Shown: positions 1 through 8,446, counted from the stretch's first letter. The stretch is DNA of 38,893 nt from Candidatus Omnitrophota bacterium (GCA_029571225.1 JAKPTF010000061.1:67051-105943), one strand, 5' to 3'. Notes: generated by a model from the letters alone, not told the origin. A program made the numbers and translations.

Positions 1-122
1 CCTTTTGCCGCCCGTTGAGCCGTCAGGACGTCATACCGGCCCGTGCGCTCGAGTATGGATTTGATCAACTCGCATATCTCCTGTTCATCATCGACAACAA
101 GAATCTTCTGCTTCTCGCTCAT
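1..122 (-). CDS. Response regulator receiver domain, N-terminal part (cut by window edge)
   Basis: Only the first 40 or so codons are in the window. They read MSEKQKILVVDDEQEICELI, the usual first beta strand and acidic pair (DDE) of a CheY-like receiver domain, so this is the phosphoacceptor module of a two-component system. The phosphorylated Asp and any output domain lie beyond position 1. The start is the ATG at 122-120, preceded by GGAGG at a good distance. The start overlaps the end of a histidine-kinase-like tail by about 35 nt, the usual arrangement of a kinase-regulator pair, but the kinase itself is missing. The receiver call is secure; the output type is unknown. Confidence 0.85.
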   Translation of the reverse strand, partial: MSEKQKILVVDDEQEICELIKSILERTGRYDVLTAQRAAK

Positions 123-260
123 TATATCCTCCAGGCAATAAAATCGAGAACGTTGTCCCCTTCTCCTCTTGACTCTTGAGTTTTACTGCGCCGTTGCTGG
201 CTTTATCGATGACTTGGCTCCAGGATAACCCGGGCAACACCTCCATACTTACCGACACAT
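88..260 (-). pseudogene. Histidine kinase C-terminal remnant (HATPase G2 box)
   Basis: A short open frame ends in NGAVKLKSQ, EEKGTTFSILLP, which matches the end of a HATPase_c domain (normally GLGLSI...GG.I...S..G.GTTF.I.LP). An imperfect GLSWSQVIDK stands where GLGLSI would be expected. No N, G1 or F box and no HisKA domain exist upstream, because the DUF748 gene ends at 272. The frame runs into the start of the response regulator, as a cognate kinase would. I read it as the surviving tail of a kinase deleted when DUF748 DNA was joined here. An expressed mini-protein from the ATG at 246 cannot be excluded. Confidence 0.6.
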
Positions 261-271
261 GACCACACCTG

Positions 272-2059
272 CTACGTTCCCTGCGGTGCAAGGGCGGGCG
301 CGGTTTCCGGTGCCGGCTGCGGCTGTGCCCCGGTTTCAGCCGCGGGCTTGCCTTCAAATACGGTCATGGTGAAATCGATCGGGACATATCCCATACTGCC
401 CTGCGTCTCCTTGTTGCGGCCTATGCTCAACCGGGAGCTGTCCGTGAAACCGCACGCGACGATAAAATCATACACTGCCTTTGCCCTGGCATCGGCAAGC
501 TTCGAAAAAATGGTCTTATCGCTCGGCGGCGTCTCGATGAGCCGTTTCTTGATCTCGGCGTTCAATGTCGCGGAGTCCAGATCAGGATGCTTATCGCGCA
601 TCTCCTTGGTAAGGTTCCAGAAGGACATGATGCCGAATCGCCTCTGGTACAGGTCCTGATAGACCATGTCTTCGGTGCGCTTCGGCAGCTTCATGGCCGC
701 CTCGAAATCCCTGTTAAAGATCTCTGTCGTCATGGTCTGCCAGTCAAGGACGGGATCAAATGTGCCGTTAACCTCGATGCGAAGCTTCGGACGTTCAAGC
801 AAACCCTTGACGATTATCTTCAGCTTTTCCTGTTCTTCGACGGACAGATCTGACTTGCCAGGGACAAAACGGGTCATGCCAAGCTCTTCGGTGCCGCTTT
901 CGGCGCCGAGCATCTGCGCCATGAACATAAAGGGAGAGGTGACGAGCTTCATAAAAAAGTTCCTGATCACACCGAATATCAGATGGCTGTATTTGAACTT
1001 CGGATCGGACATATCCCCTGACACGGGCAGTGATATTTTGATGCGGCCCTGGGGGTCCTCAAGAAGCGCGATGGCCAGGCTGAATGGAAGGTTCAACGCG
1101 TCTTTGGATTCTACCTTTTCGCCGAAGCCGAATTTCTGGATAAGCACTTTATGGCTTGCCTTAAGCTTGTTATCCTCTATCTTATATGTCATCTTGACAT
1201 CGAGCTTGCCGTCCTGGACCGCATGGCCGGTATATTTCCCGGCGTACGGAGTCATGACCTGCAAAGCATAATTATTGAGGGAAAAAGTGGTCTCAAGGCG
1301 CATCGGCTGGACGAACGGCTCCACAAGCGCCTCGGTCGATATCTCGCCTTTTTTATCAAGCCTGGCTTTGACGATAACCCGGACTTTTGAATCCGGCTTT
1401 GTCGAAACTCCGGTGACGCGAACGTCAATGTCGTGGACGGACGTGGAAAAATTCGGCGTTACGGATTTGTCGAGAAAATTGACCGCGCCCCGCCCGACCC
1501 AAATCGAGTCAACGATGACCAGCGGCAAGGGTTCTGATGTGCCGGCATGAAGCGGTTGTTCGACAGGAGACGGCTCCTGTTTCTGGGCGCCGGGTTCCGG
1601 CGCCTTATCGGCAGCAGGGGCTTGCCCCGGTGCCGGTTGTTTCGCGTCGCCCGCGGCAGGGGCAGGGGTCTGCGGCACCAGGCTCATGAGATTGATCGTG
1701 CCGTCAGCCTGCAGGACAGCGTTGACGACGAGCCCCTCGAGCTTGACCGATTCGACGCGGATCTCCTTCCTGAACAACCTGATAAAACTAACATCGGCGG
1801 AAAACCTGTCGAATCCAGCCATCACCTGTTTTTCCGCATCCATTACGCTGAAACCGTTGACGCTCAAACGCAACAGAAACGGATTGAACAGTATCGCGCG
1901 CACGGAAACCGGGGTTTTGAGGATCTTTGTCGCCTGGCTTCTGACCGCCCATGTCGCGCCGACAGGGATGACGACAAGGCATATAAAAAGATAAAAGATA
2001 AAAATACCGAGGATGACCTTCGCGGTTATACTGAAGATCTTCTTGATGACAGACGGCAT
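272..2059 (-). CDS. DUF748 (AsmA-like) envelope protein
   Basis: 595 residues. An N-terminal membrane anchor (about residues 8-36) is followed by a long periplasmic part. The segment LKTPVSVRAILFNPFLLRLS and the following blocks about a 'VESVKLEGLVVN' strand are typical of DUF748, a relative of AsmA and of the bridge-like lipid-transport proteins. A Pro/Ala/Gln-rich linker lies near residues 130-170 and another at the C-terminus. DUF748 proteins are thought to act in the cell envelope between inner and outer membrane; the exact role is not established. The start ATG at 2059 follows AAAGGGG. It lies 18 nt after the zinc transporter gene, probably in the same transcript. Confidence 0.8.
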   Translation of the reverse strand: MPSVIKKIFSITAKVILGIFIFYLFICLVVIPVGATWAVRSQATKILKTPVSVRAILFNPFLLRLSVNGFSVMDAEKQVMAGFDRFSADVSFIRLFRKEIRVESVKLEGLVVNAVLQADGTINLMSLVPQTPAPAAGDAKQPAPGQAPAADKAPEPGAQKQEPSPVEQPLHAGTSEPLPLVIVDSIWVGRGAVNFLDKSVTPNFSTSVHDIDVRVTGVSTKPDSKVRVIVKARLDKKGEISTEALVEPFVQPMRLETTFSLNNYALQVMTPYAGKYTGHAVQDGKLDVKMTYKIEDNKLKASHKVLIQKFGFGEKVESKDALNLPFSLAIALLEDPQGRIKISLPVSGDMSDPKFKYSHLIFGVIRNFFMKLVTSPFMFMAQMLGAESGTEELGMTRFVPGKSDLSVEEQEKLKIIVKGLLERPKLRIEVNGTFDPVLDWQTMTTEIFNRDFEAAMKLPKRTEDMVYQDLYQRRFGIMSFWNLTKEMRDKHPDLDSATLNAEIKKRLIETPPSDKTIFSKLADARAKAVYDFIVACGFTDSSRLSIGRNKETQGSMGYVPIDFTMTVFEGKPAAETGAQPQPAPETAPALAPQGT

Positions 2060-2077
2060 GTTCGTACCCCTTTCCGA

Positions 2078-2836
2078 TTATATAAATAGTAAGCTCACTG
2101 CCATGACTGCCATGCCCAGGATGACCCCGAAAATAGCGATATGATACCCGTCGCTCTGACAGGACAGCGGGAGCAGCTCGTCGAAACTGATAAATACCAT
2201 GACTCCGGCGACGACGGCAAGCGCGATCGACAGGACCGCCGCGCTCAAAAACGGCATGAGGACGAGGATTGCCAGAACCGCGCCTGCCGGCTCCGCGAAC
2301 CCCGAGAGGAATGAATACCAGAAAGCCTTGCGCTTGCTTTTTGTCGCGTAAAAAATAGGCATGGCAACCGCGATGCCTTCGGGAATATTATGGAGAGCGA
2401 TCGCGATGGCGAGAACAACACCCAGTTTGGCATCGACAAGCGCCGACATGAATACCGCGACGCCTTCGGGGAAATTATGGATAGCAATGCCAATGGCGGT
2501 AAACACGCCCGCCGACATCAGCTTCTTGTCGTGGGCATCCTTGTGGATATGTTCGGCGATATATTCATGCGGGATCAAGAAATCGATGAGCATGACCCCG
2601 AGAATACCGCCGAAGAACGCCAGATTTGCCTGAAAGGGGCCGATATCGCGGATAGCGCCCGGCAGGAGTTCCTCGAATGAGACATAGAGCATGACCCCGC
2701 CTGAAAGGCCGAGAAAAAACTGCAGATACGAACGTTTGAAATCCTTTATAAAAAACGTGATGCAGCTTCCCAGCACCGTGAACAAACCAGCCACAACGCT
2801 CAACAGCAAAGGGAACCAGAATTGCTTTATAAACAT
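2078..2836 (-). CDS. zupT: ZIP family divalent metal transporter (ZupT-like)
   Basis: 252 residues and about eight hydrophobic segments. Two diagnostic ZIP motifs are present: HNFPEG (about residue 117) and HNIPEG (about residue 149), which supply the metal-coordinating His, Asn and Glu of the transport site. A loop with HKDAHDKK precedes the first motif. ZupT-type members import zinc and, less selectively, iron, manganese and cobalt across the inner membrane. The start ATG at 2836 follows GGGAGAGAA. A sigma70-like promoter is seen upstream at 2882-2910. Substrate preference cannot be read from sequence. Confidence 0.9.
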   Translation of the reverse strand: MFIKQFWFPLLLSVVAGLFTVLGSCITFFIKDFKRSYLQFFLGLSGGVMLYVSFEELLPGAIRDIGPFQANLAFFGGILGVMLIDFLIPHEYIAEHIHKDAHDKKLMSAGVFTAIGIAIHNFPEGVAVFMSALVDAKLGVVLAIAIALHNIPEGIAVAMPIFYATKSKRKAFWYSFLSGFAEPAGAVLAILVLMPFLSAAVLSIALAVVAGVMVFISFDELLPLSCQSDGYHIAIFGVILGMAVMAVSLLFI

Positions 2837-2881
2837 TTCTCTCCCAATAAATTCATGAGGGCATGGCGTTTATCAATTAGA

Positions 2882-2910
2882 ATTGTACTCTAAAGAGCCT
2901 TTGCGTGCAA
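2882..2910 (-). promoter_or_regulatory. Promoter of the zupT-DUF748 unit
   Basis: TTGCAC (2910-2905), a 17-nt spacer, TACAAT (2887-2882). The -10 box matches five of six positions; the -35 box is weak. It lies about 45 nt before the zupT start, in the gap after thi4. Confidence 0.5.
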
Positions 2911-2925
2911 CAAAAAATCTTCCCC

Positions 2926-3699
2926 CTATGTCTTTCCTGACAGCTCGCGTGCTACTTTTTTTCCGGCGAGCAGCATGCCGCCGAATACCGGGCCCATGCG
3001 CGGGCCGCCGAAAACCGCATTGGCGCACATGCCGCAGGCATAGAGGCCCGGGCAGACTTCTTTCGAATGTTTTACGATGATCTCTTCTCCGGCGTGCGCC
3101 CACATCGATCCCTCTCCTCTCGTGCGGCCGGTCTTTGTCTTCAGCCGTATCCCCGACTTCCGCTCCACGATACGCGTCACTTCAGCGGGATGTCCTGTCG
3201 CGTCCACGACCGTTCCGGCGCGCATGGTAATGGGATCGACGTGCAAATGGGCCATCTCAACCGCTGTCCAGTTAAGCACAAGCCCGGCCACCCTGCTTTT
3301 GCGCACCATGACGTCTTCCACTGACATGAGATTGAAGATGCGCAGGCCCGATTTTATGGCTTTCGAGCATATCGTGGTTACTGCCTCGATGGAATCCGCC
3401 AGGTAATATCCCGGCTCATACGTCCTGTATGCGATGCCGAATTCGTCAAGAATATCTTTCGCTTTATCCTGCACAACGATCTCATTGAACATGATGCCGC
3501 CGCCCCACATGCCGCCGCCGACAGACAGCTTTTTCTCAAACAAGACAACCTTCTTTCGCGCCTTTGCCAGATAATAACCACAGACCATGCCGGCAGGCCC
3601 TGCTCCGACGATCGCCACATCCACGTCGAGCGCGTCGACCAGCTTTGCCTTATAAGATTCGATGATCGCCCTTGATATCTTGATCTCATCCAGATGCAT
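2926..3699 (-). CDS. thi4: Thiamine thiazole synthase, sulfide-dependent type
   Basis: 257 residues from the ATG at 3699, which follows AAGGGGAG; an in-frame TTG further upstream lacks a ribosome site. A dinucleotide-binding GAGPAG lies at residues 33-38, and GGGMWGGG and the C-terminal [15 protein letters not shown] block are typical of Thi4/ThiF-like thiazole synthases. It makes the thiazole phosphate half of thiamine from NAD and glycine. Yeast Thi4 donates sulfur from an active-site Cys in a CCMDP context. Here that stretch reads HLHVDP (residues 151-156), with His instead of Cys, as in archaeal catalytic enzymes using free sulfide. This suggests an anoxic, sulfide-containing setting. It is controlled by the TPP riboswitch directly upstream. 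Confidence 0.93.
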   Translation of the reverse strand: MHLDEIKISRAIIESYKAKLVDALDVDVAIVGAGPAGMVCGYYLAKARKKVVLFEKKLSVGGGMWGGGIMFNEIVVQDKAKDILDEFGIAYRTYEPGYYLADSIEAVTTICSKAIKSGLRIFNLMSVEDVMVRKSRVAGLVLNWTAVEMAHLHVDPITMRAGTVVDATGHPAEVTRIVERKSGIRLKTKTGRTRGEGSMWAHAGEEIIVKHSKEVCPGLYACGMCANAVFGGPRMGPVFGGMLLAGKKVARELSGKT

Positions 3700-3730
3700 A
3701 GCTCTCCCCTTTATAAACCATATGGCTGGC

Positions 3731-3763
3731 AAAAAAAACCCTTATGCCGCGTGCATAAGGGTT
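3731..3763 (-). terminator. Rho-independent terminator of the TPP riboswitch
   Basis: An 11-bp stem (AACCCTTATGC pairing with GCATAAGGGTT), a five-base loop, then eight U on the minus strand. It lies between aptamer and thi4 start, so TPP binding most likely ends transcription here. Confidence 0.88.
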
Positions 3764-3774
3764 GAGTCTGTACT

Positions 3775-3867
3775 ATCCTTCCCTTCGCTGGCATTATCCA
3801 GATCAGGTTTCGCGGGTCATCCGCTCGATCGCGGAACTCTCAGGCCGTTACACAGCCTCCCCGTTAT
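3775..3867 (-). promoter_or_regulatory. TPP riboswitch (THI element)
   Basis: The minus strand contains the conserved blocks in order: GGGGAGGCTG, CCTGAGAG, ACCCGCGAAACCTGATCTGG and ATAATGCCAGCGAAGGGAA. These are the hallmark J3-2 and THI-box sequences. A terminator follows after about 12 nt, so it acts by transcription attenuation on thi4. Confidence 0.95.
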
Positions 3868-3880
3868 CTACCGCACTATG

Positions 3881-4861
3881 TTATTTGCAGGCCTCCCGCT
3901 TCAACGCCTCAATTTCTTTCTTGAGCTCCACAATGCGTTCTTCCCTGCCGATACTGGCCTTATAGAAGACCTCGAGGTCGTGTGTGTATTGACGCGCCTC
4001 CTTTTCCAATCGCCTCCGCTCTGTTATGTCATCCACCATCTCGATAGCCGCAATAATATTGCCTGCAGCATCCTTGATGGGAGAAGAAATGATCCTGTAA
4101 TTGAATATCCTGCCCTCAACCGGGGTTTCGGTAATCCCCTCATGCACCAGTCCATCCTTCAATGTCTTGACAGTGGGACAATACGAACAGATAGAATCCC
4201 TCGGCGGATTGTTAAAAGCGCGGTAACAAACAGGAATATCATCGACACGGATCCGGGGGAACCACGTTTTCATCTGCCTGTTCAAAGAAAGGATTTTCAT
4301 GTCCGGGCTGATAAGCGCGACGCCTATGGAAATGTTATCGACCATGCTTCGATAACGCTCTTCGCTCTGACGCAACGCTTCTCCGGCTTTCATTCGTTCG
4401 GACATGTCCCTGAATGTTCCGATAAGCCGGGGGTTGCCTTGAATGGTGATGTTCGCCGTGTTGATCGAGACCGGGATCCTGCGGCCATCCCTGGTAATAA
4501 CGAACGTTTCTGCGCTGATATCTTCGCCAGCGGCCTGCCGCTGAAAGACCGCCATCGTCGCTTCGACCATGTCCGCAGGATGCAGTTCGTCTGCGCGCAT
4601 CTTCAGGATCTCCTGCCGCGACTTGCCGATCAATCTCTCTGCCTGCAGATTGCAATCCACCAGCTGTCTCGACAAAGCATCCGCGACGAATATGGCGTCC
4701 TTACTCTGTTCGAAAAGGATCCTGAACCATTCTTCGCTGGACCGTAATTCATCTTCGGTTCTTTTGCGTGCGGTATCCCGTTCTTCGAATTCCAGGATAC
4801 GTGCGCGCAAACGGCCCAGCTCTTCCAGAAGCTCCTCTTTTGTCTTATCCCGGTCCTCCAT
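3881..4861 (-). CDS. Double-PAS sensory protein without output domain
   Basis: About 326 residues. A short N-terminal coiled coil (KTKEELLEELGRLRARI) is followed by PAS1 (about residues 40-160), PAS2 (about 165-290) and a C-terminal coiled coil ending in EERIVELKKEIEALKREACK. PAS2 contains CSYCP and another Cys nearby, which could bind a cofactor or metal (inference). This C-terminal coil normally leads into HisKA or GGDEF domains, but the frame stops and the TPP riboswitch of thi4 follows within 14 nt. It may be a truncated kinase or a stand-alone partner protein. I chose the ATG at 4861, which has GAGGGG upstream; the ATG at 4879 overlaps the predicted start of transcription. Confidence 0.8.
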   Translation of the reverse strand: MEDRDKTKEELLEELGRLRARILEFEERDTARKRTEDELRSSEEWFRILFEQSKDAIFVADALSRQLVDCNLQAERLIGKSRQEILKMRADELHPADMVEATMAVFQRQAAGEDISAETFVITRDGRRIPVSINTANITIQGNPRLIGTFRDMSERMKAGEALRQSEERYRSMVDNISIGVALISPDMKILSLNRQMKTWFPRIRVDDIPVCYRAFNNPPRDSICSYCPTVKTLKDGLVHEGITETPVEGRIFNYRIISSPIKDAAGNIIAAIEMVDDITERRRLEKEARQYTHDLEVFYKASIGREERIVELKKEIEALKREACK

Positions 4862-4879
4862 AGACCCCTCTTGCGCCAT

Positions 4880-4907
4880 ACTATATCAAAACAGCTCTGA
4901 AAGTCAA
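4880..4907 (-). promoter_or_regulatory. Promoter of the double-PAS gene
   Basis: TTGACT (4907-4902), 16-nt spacer, TATAGT (4885-4880). The predicted RNA start is near 4873, just before the GAGGGG that serves the ATG at 4861; this decides the start codon. Confidence 0.65.
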
Positions 4908-4921
4908 TGTATATCCTGGAT

Positions 4922-7258
4922 TTATTGTGCCGGGATCATGGCTGCAGCTGCCGCGACCGGTTTCAGGAACAAGCGCACAACGCGTTTGAACGCCGGTTTA
5001 TCCTTTATAAATTCTGCGAGCGACGGGCTGTGCGCATAGTAGAATTTCACGAACTCCCTGCCCCATCCGCTCGATAACAGGTGCCTGTCACGGAATATAC
5101 GCAATGCCTTTACTTCCGGAGAGTCATACGACCCGAATGCCGCCGTGGCGATAAAACAGCCGCCTCCTCCGCCGCCGCCACCGCCGCCGGATGCAGACGT
5201 CACCGCTTCGCCCTCAGCCAGCGCAAAAGTGGAAAAATGGTCGACACTGGCCATGACAAGCTGGTTGAGCGAATCCTGGGTGGTGCCCGGCACCAGCTCC
5301 CATGCCTTTGTTTTCGGGTTATAGTAATAGATGGTCAGCGGGCTGCTCGAAGAAAGCCCTGCCTCTGCCAATTCCTCCAGCGTATAGGGGATCTTGATCG
5401 TGACATTCTTTTTGAACCGCGTCCCGCTCGGGCCGAAATGGACGAATTTGTTCAGATTGGCCTTGCCGAATATGAACCCCGGCGGGCAATAGATCCTCGC
5501 AACGCTGATGGAGGTATCCGTTTCCAGCGCGAGCGCAGGTATGACCGCCTGCGTGCGGGCGATGCTCGAGGAGGCGTCCGCGGACACCGTGGCGTCAACG
5601 TCCTTATCCACGTTCATGCAGGTCTCTTCGTCCGTTATGGTATTCCTGCCGAAATAGATATCCGCATTGCCGTCGCGCTCATCAGTCCAGCTGACGCAGA
5701 TGTTCTTGCCGTTTGCGCTCAAGAATAGCGAAGGCCCGTATTGATCTGATGAACCGCTGTTATCATTGAACTTGACGACATCATGGAACGTCGCGCCGGC
5801 GTCCAGGGAATATGTCGAGTAAATATCCCAGTTGCCGCTTGCCTTATCAGCCCATGCCAAGAACATATCGCCGTTGGCATCCACGGCGACCTGCGGCGCT
5901 TCCTGCAATGCCGGATCTTGGGTCTCATCGTCATTCACCCTGATATCCGCGCCCCACGCCGCGCCGTCAACGGATTTGTCCAAATAAATGTCCTTGTTAT
6001 CCTCGGCAAGCGTATTCTCCCACACGACCGCGATACCCGGCTTGCTGCCTGCGCCGTTAAAATTATTGCGGTTGCCGATACGCGGCCTGTCGCAGGAGCC
6101 ACCGACAGCCGCATCGTTGATCTGGATATCGGCCGCATAAAGCTTTGCGTCCACTTTGTCCTTTGCGACATATTCAAACGCGTTAAAATAGATGTTCCTC
6201 GTTCCGCCTTTTTCCGCGCTCCAGGCGATAATAACGTTGTGGCCGCTGGAATCAATGCCCACGTCAGGGTATTGCGGCAGCGCCTCGGAGGCATCGTCAA
6301 CGCGGTGTATGACAGGGGCGGACCATAAACTTGCGCCGCTGTCCTTATCAGCCCTGCTGTAATAAACGCCCTCGTTGTCGTTGCGGTTGACCCAGGCGAT
6401 GAATACCGACCCGCTGCTCTTTGCCTTGATCGCGGGGAACATCTGGTCGGACTCGTTCCCCGCGGTGTCAACAGGTATTTTCGCCGCTTCAAAGTCCTCT
6501 CCCTTGAGCCTGCGGCAAAAATAAAGATCGGACGTTTCCGCATCCTTCTTGCTCTGCCATATCACGTAGATGTTGCCCGGTTCGTCAACGGCGATCGCCG
6601 GGTTCTCGTTCGTCCCTGAATCATCAGGGCTGATTTTTATTTCTTCCAGGAACGTCTCTCCCCTGTCATCGGAGCTCGAAAACCAGATCCCGCCGTCCTT
6701 CTGCCAGACAACATAGACTTTTTTCCCGCTGTGGTCCATGCACATCCGCGATTGCAGATGGTCCCCGTCTGTCGCGCGGTTCACCCGCACATTCGGCGCC
6801 TGCGTTATTTCGATCGTCGTAAAGGAATAGGAATAATCGAGCGCGCCGGATGCGGCATCGCTTGCCTCGACCCTGACGGTAATGACCTGTTCATAGCCGA
6901 ACCGGTAATCATCGTGATCAGGCGGGTCATAACTGATGATCATATCACGAGGATCAGAGCTATCGATGCCGGCAGGGACATCAGTGACGCCTGCCAGAAG
7001 CACAGGAGCCCCGTTCTCGATGATCGTGGTCGCAGACGCGTCGCCATAGCGCTGGACCGTGACTTTGATAGAATTCACGGAGATATCCGCAACATCGTCC
7101 TTCAAATGGAATGAAATATTCGTATCAACCGGCACCTGCGTCTCATTGACGGCAGGGTTAGGGGCGTCCACATACGGAGATGCCCATGCTGAATGAACAG
7201 CCGCGCAGCTAGCAAGAATGACAAAGCAAACAAACGTTAAAAAAAAGTGTTTTTTCAT
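4922..7258 (-). CDS. Secreted Ig/sialidase-fold protein with CFI-box C-terminus
   Basis: 778 residues from the ATG at 7258, which follows AAGGAGG. A signal peptide (MKKHFFLTFVCFVILASCAA) leads to a bacterial Ig-like domain (about residues 25-140). Then come repeated blades with 'YVVWQ', 'IAVDEPGNIYVIWQS' and SSDDRGETF Asp-box-like motifs (about 150-560), resembling a sialidase/BNR beta-propeller. A run of ten Gly then precedes CFIATAAFGS, the signature of CFI-box C-terminal domains, followed by an amphipathic tail. Proteins with this tail are exported surface proteins; the tail's role is not settled. No catalytic sialidase residues could be assigned, so carbohydrate binding or adhesion is only inference. 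Confidence 0.82.
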   Translation of the reverse strand: MKKHFFLTFVCFVILASCAAVHSAWASPYVDAPNPAVNETQVPVDTNISFHLKDDVADISVNSIKVTVQRYGDASATTIIENGAPVLLAGVTDVPAGIDSSDPRDMIISYDPPDHDDYRFGYEQVITVRVEASDAASGALDYSYSFTTIEITQAPNVRVNRATDGDHLQSRMCMDHSGKKVYVVWQKDGGIWFSSSDDRGETFLEEIKISPDDSGTNENPAIAVDEPGNIYVIWQSKKDAETSDLYFCRRLKGEDFEAAKIPVDTAGNESDQMFPAIKAKSSGSVFIAWVNRNDNEGVYYSRADKDSGASLWSAPVIHRVDDASEALPQYPDVGIDSSGHNVIIAWSAEKGGTRNIYFNAFEYVAKDKVDAKLYAADIQINDAAVGGSCDRPRIGNRNNFNGAGSKPGIAVVWENTLAEDNKDIYLDKSVDGAAWGADIRVNDDETQDPALQEAPQVAVDANGDMFLAWADKASGNWDIYSTYSLDAGATFHDVVKFNDNSGSSDQYGPSLFLSANGKNICVSWTDERDGNADIYFGRNTITDEETCMNVDKDVDATVSADASSSIARTQAVIPALALETDTSISVARIYCPPGFIFGKANLNKFVHFGPSGTRFKKNVTIKIPYTLEELAEAGLSSSSPLTIYYYNPKTKAWELVPGTTQDSLNQLVMASVDHFSTFALAEGEAVTSASGGGGGGGGGGCFIATAAFGSYDSPEVKALRIFRDRHLLSSGWGREFVKFYYAHSPSLAEFIKDKPAFKRVVRLFLKPVAAAAAMIPAQ

Positions 7259-7276
7259 ACACGCCTCCTTGCCAAT

Positions 7277-7309
7277 AAAAAAAGCCAAGAGTCTCCCGAC
7301 CTTGGCTTT
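7277..7309 (-). terminator. Terminator-like hairpin in the leader of the CFI-box gene
   Basis: Stem AAAGCCAAG/CTTGGCTTT, extended by GTC/GAC with one bulged base and a GGGA tetraloop, then seven U. It lies after the promoter at 7345-7373 and 19 nt before the start codon. It may therefore attenuate the CFI-box gene; alternatively it ends the YeeE transcript arriving from 7394. Confidence 0.75.
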
Positions 7310-7344
7310 GCGAATTCTTTTTGCTTACGCTAATCTACGGGATT

Positions 7345-7373
7345 AGTATATCCCTGAATCCCCGCCCTGTCAA
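7345..7373 (-). promoter_or_regulatory. Strong sigma70-type promoter of the CFI-box gene
   Basis: TTGACA (7373-7368), exactly 17 nt, TATACT (7350-7345): one mismatch to consensus in total. Predicted leader of about 80 nt. Confidence 0.82.
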
Positions 7374-7393
7374 CACGAATAACCTGAAACAGG

Positions 7394-7915
7394 CTATTTA
7401 CTTTCAAACAACACAAAAAGGCCCAATACCCCAATAATCACAATAGGAATAACGACCCAGTGGTTCACATGCAGGACCTGAGGTATGGTTATCTTGCCCA
7501 GATCAGCCCACGTCAGAACGGTCTTCTTAAGAAACGGGTAGATATGCGAGAATATCCCCGCGCCCGTTATCATGCCCAGGACAGCCCAGAACGCATCCAC
7601 GCGGCCTTCGCCCAGCGCAGCCAGAGACGTCGCCGGGCAATATCCGACAAGCGCCCAGCCCGCGCCGAACAAGAGCCCGCCTAATATCACCGCGCCCAAT
7701 ATCGCCGGCTTGACCGCAAGCTTGGCGATCCCCGCATCCTTGAGGATATAGACACCCACCATGCCGACGATAATGGCCGAAAACATGAATTTGATAATGG
7801 TCATGTCCTTGAACAAAAGCACATTAATCTGCCGGTCATACCGGATCACCTGCGAGCGCTGCAGGAGCATGCCGAAAACGATCCCCGTGATCAATCCGAT
7901 AAGGTTCGTATTCAT
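7394..7915 (-). CDS. YeeE/YedE family sulfur transporter, second half
   Basis: 173 residues from the ATG at 7915, with about five membrane segments. The motif VGYCPATSLAALGEG, with its Cys, matches the C-terminal half of YeeE/YedE (thiosulfate or other sulfur-compound transporters). Its start overlaps the stop of the neighbouring gene by 4 nt (ATGA), so the two are translationally coupled and probably form one transporter. A weak U-rich hairpin at 7277-7309 may end the transcript. Confidence 0.82.
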   Translation of the reverse strand: MNTNLIGLITGIVFGMLLQRSQVIRYDRQINVLLFKDMTIIKFMFSAIIVGMVGVYILKDAGIAKLAVKPAILGAVILGGLLFGAGWALVGYCPATSLAALGEGRVDAFWAVLGMITGAGIFSHIYPFLKKTVLTWADLGKITIPQVLHVNHWVVIPIVIIGVLGLFVLFESK

Positions 7916-8433
7916 CTCTTCCTCCTCTGCGCGTAGAGCAGGCGCGCAACCGCGATGCCGCCGGCAAAAAAACACGCCATAGCTATCAGACTTCCGACCG
8001 AAAGCTGCATCATGCCGCTCAAACCGTGGCCGCTCGGACATCCGTCTGCAAGACGCGCGCCGATCATGGCGATGATGCCGCCGCAGAACGCGACAACCGC
8101 CCGTTTGACCGCGCTATTGCCAAACCGCTGGCGCCAGACCTCGGGCACCGTTTTGACCGCGAAGCTTCTTGTCGCCAGCGAAATCAGGAACGAGCCGATG
8201 AGCGCTCCGGTGACGAACATCCACTGCCATTCGATCTTCGGCTCCTCCTTGATATAATAGTCCATGCGCGCGACCATAAAAGGGTTAAAGAATTTTTCGA
8301 TAAATCCCGCCGCCCTCACAAACGTGGTTGAAGCTCCGAAGAATTTCCCTGTTACCCATACAGAAGCAACAGCGAGCGCACCGGCGAGGGCGCCTCCGAC
8401 ATACGGGTTCAAGATCTCCCTTTTCTGAACCAT
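7912..8433 (-). CDS. YeeE/YedE family sulfur transporter, first half
   Basis: 173 residues from the ATG at 8433 (GGAGGCGGAT before it). Four to five membrane segments. DGCPSGHGLSGMMQLS carries the conserved Cys and the GxxSGHG of the YeeE N-terminal half. In E. coli YeeE the two halves are fused and conserved Cys residues relay thiosulfate through the membrane. Split two-gene forms are widespread and are often annotated YeeE/YedE. The substrate is sulfur-containing by family; which one is not visible here. Confidence 0.83.
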   Translation of the reverse strand: MVQKREILNPYVGGALAGALAVASVWVTGKFFGASTTFVRAAGFIEKFFNPFMVARMDYYIKEEPKIEWQWMFVTGALIGSFLISLATRSFAVKTVPEVWRQRFGNSAVKRAVVAFCGGIIAMIGARLADGCPSGHGLSGMMQLSVGSLIAMACFFAGGIAVARLLYAQRRKR

Positions 8434-8446
8434 ATCCGCCTCCTTC

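Noticed and set aside
3662-4747. Long plus-strand open frame (361 codons) across thi4, the riboswitch and the PAS gene
   Set aside because: It is antisense to two well supported genes and the TPP riboswitch and shows no domain or ribosome site.
7277-7338. c-di-GMP-I (GEMM) riboswitch before the CFI-box gene
   Set aside because: Only a short GCAAAGCC motif matches; the first helix with its GNRA loop and the 3' part of the aptamer are not there. Kept as an observation, not as a feature.
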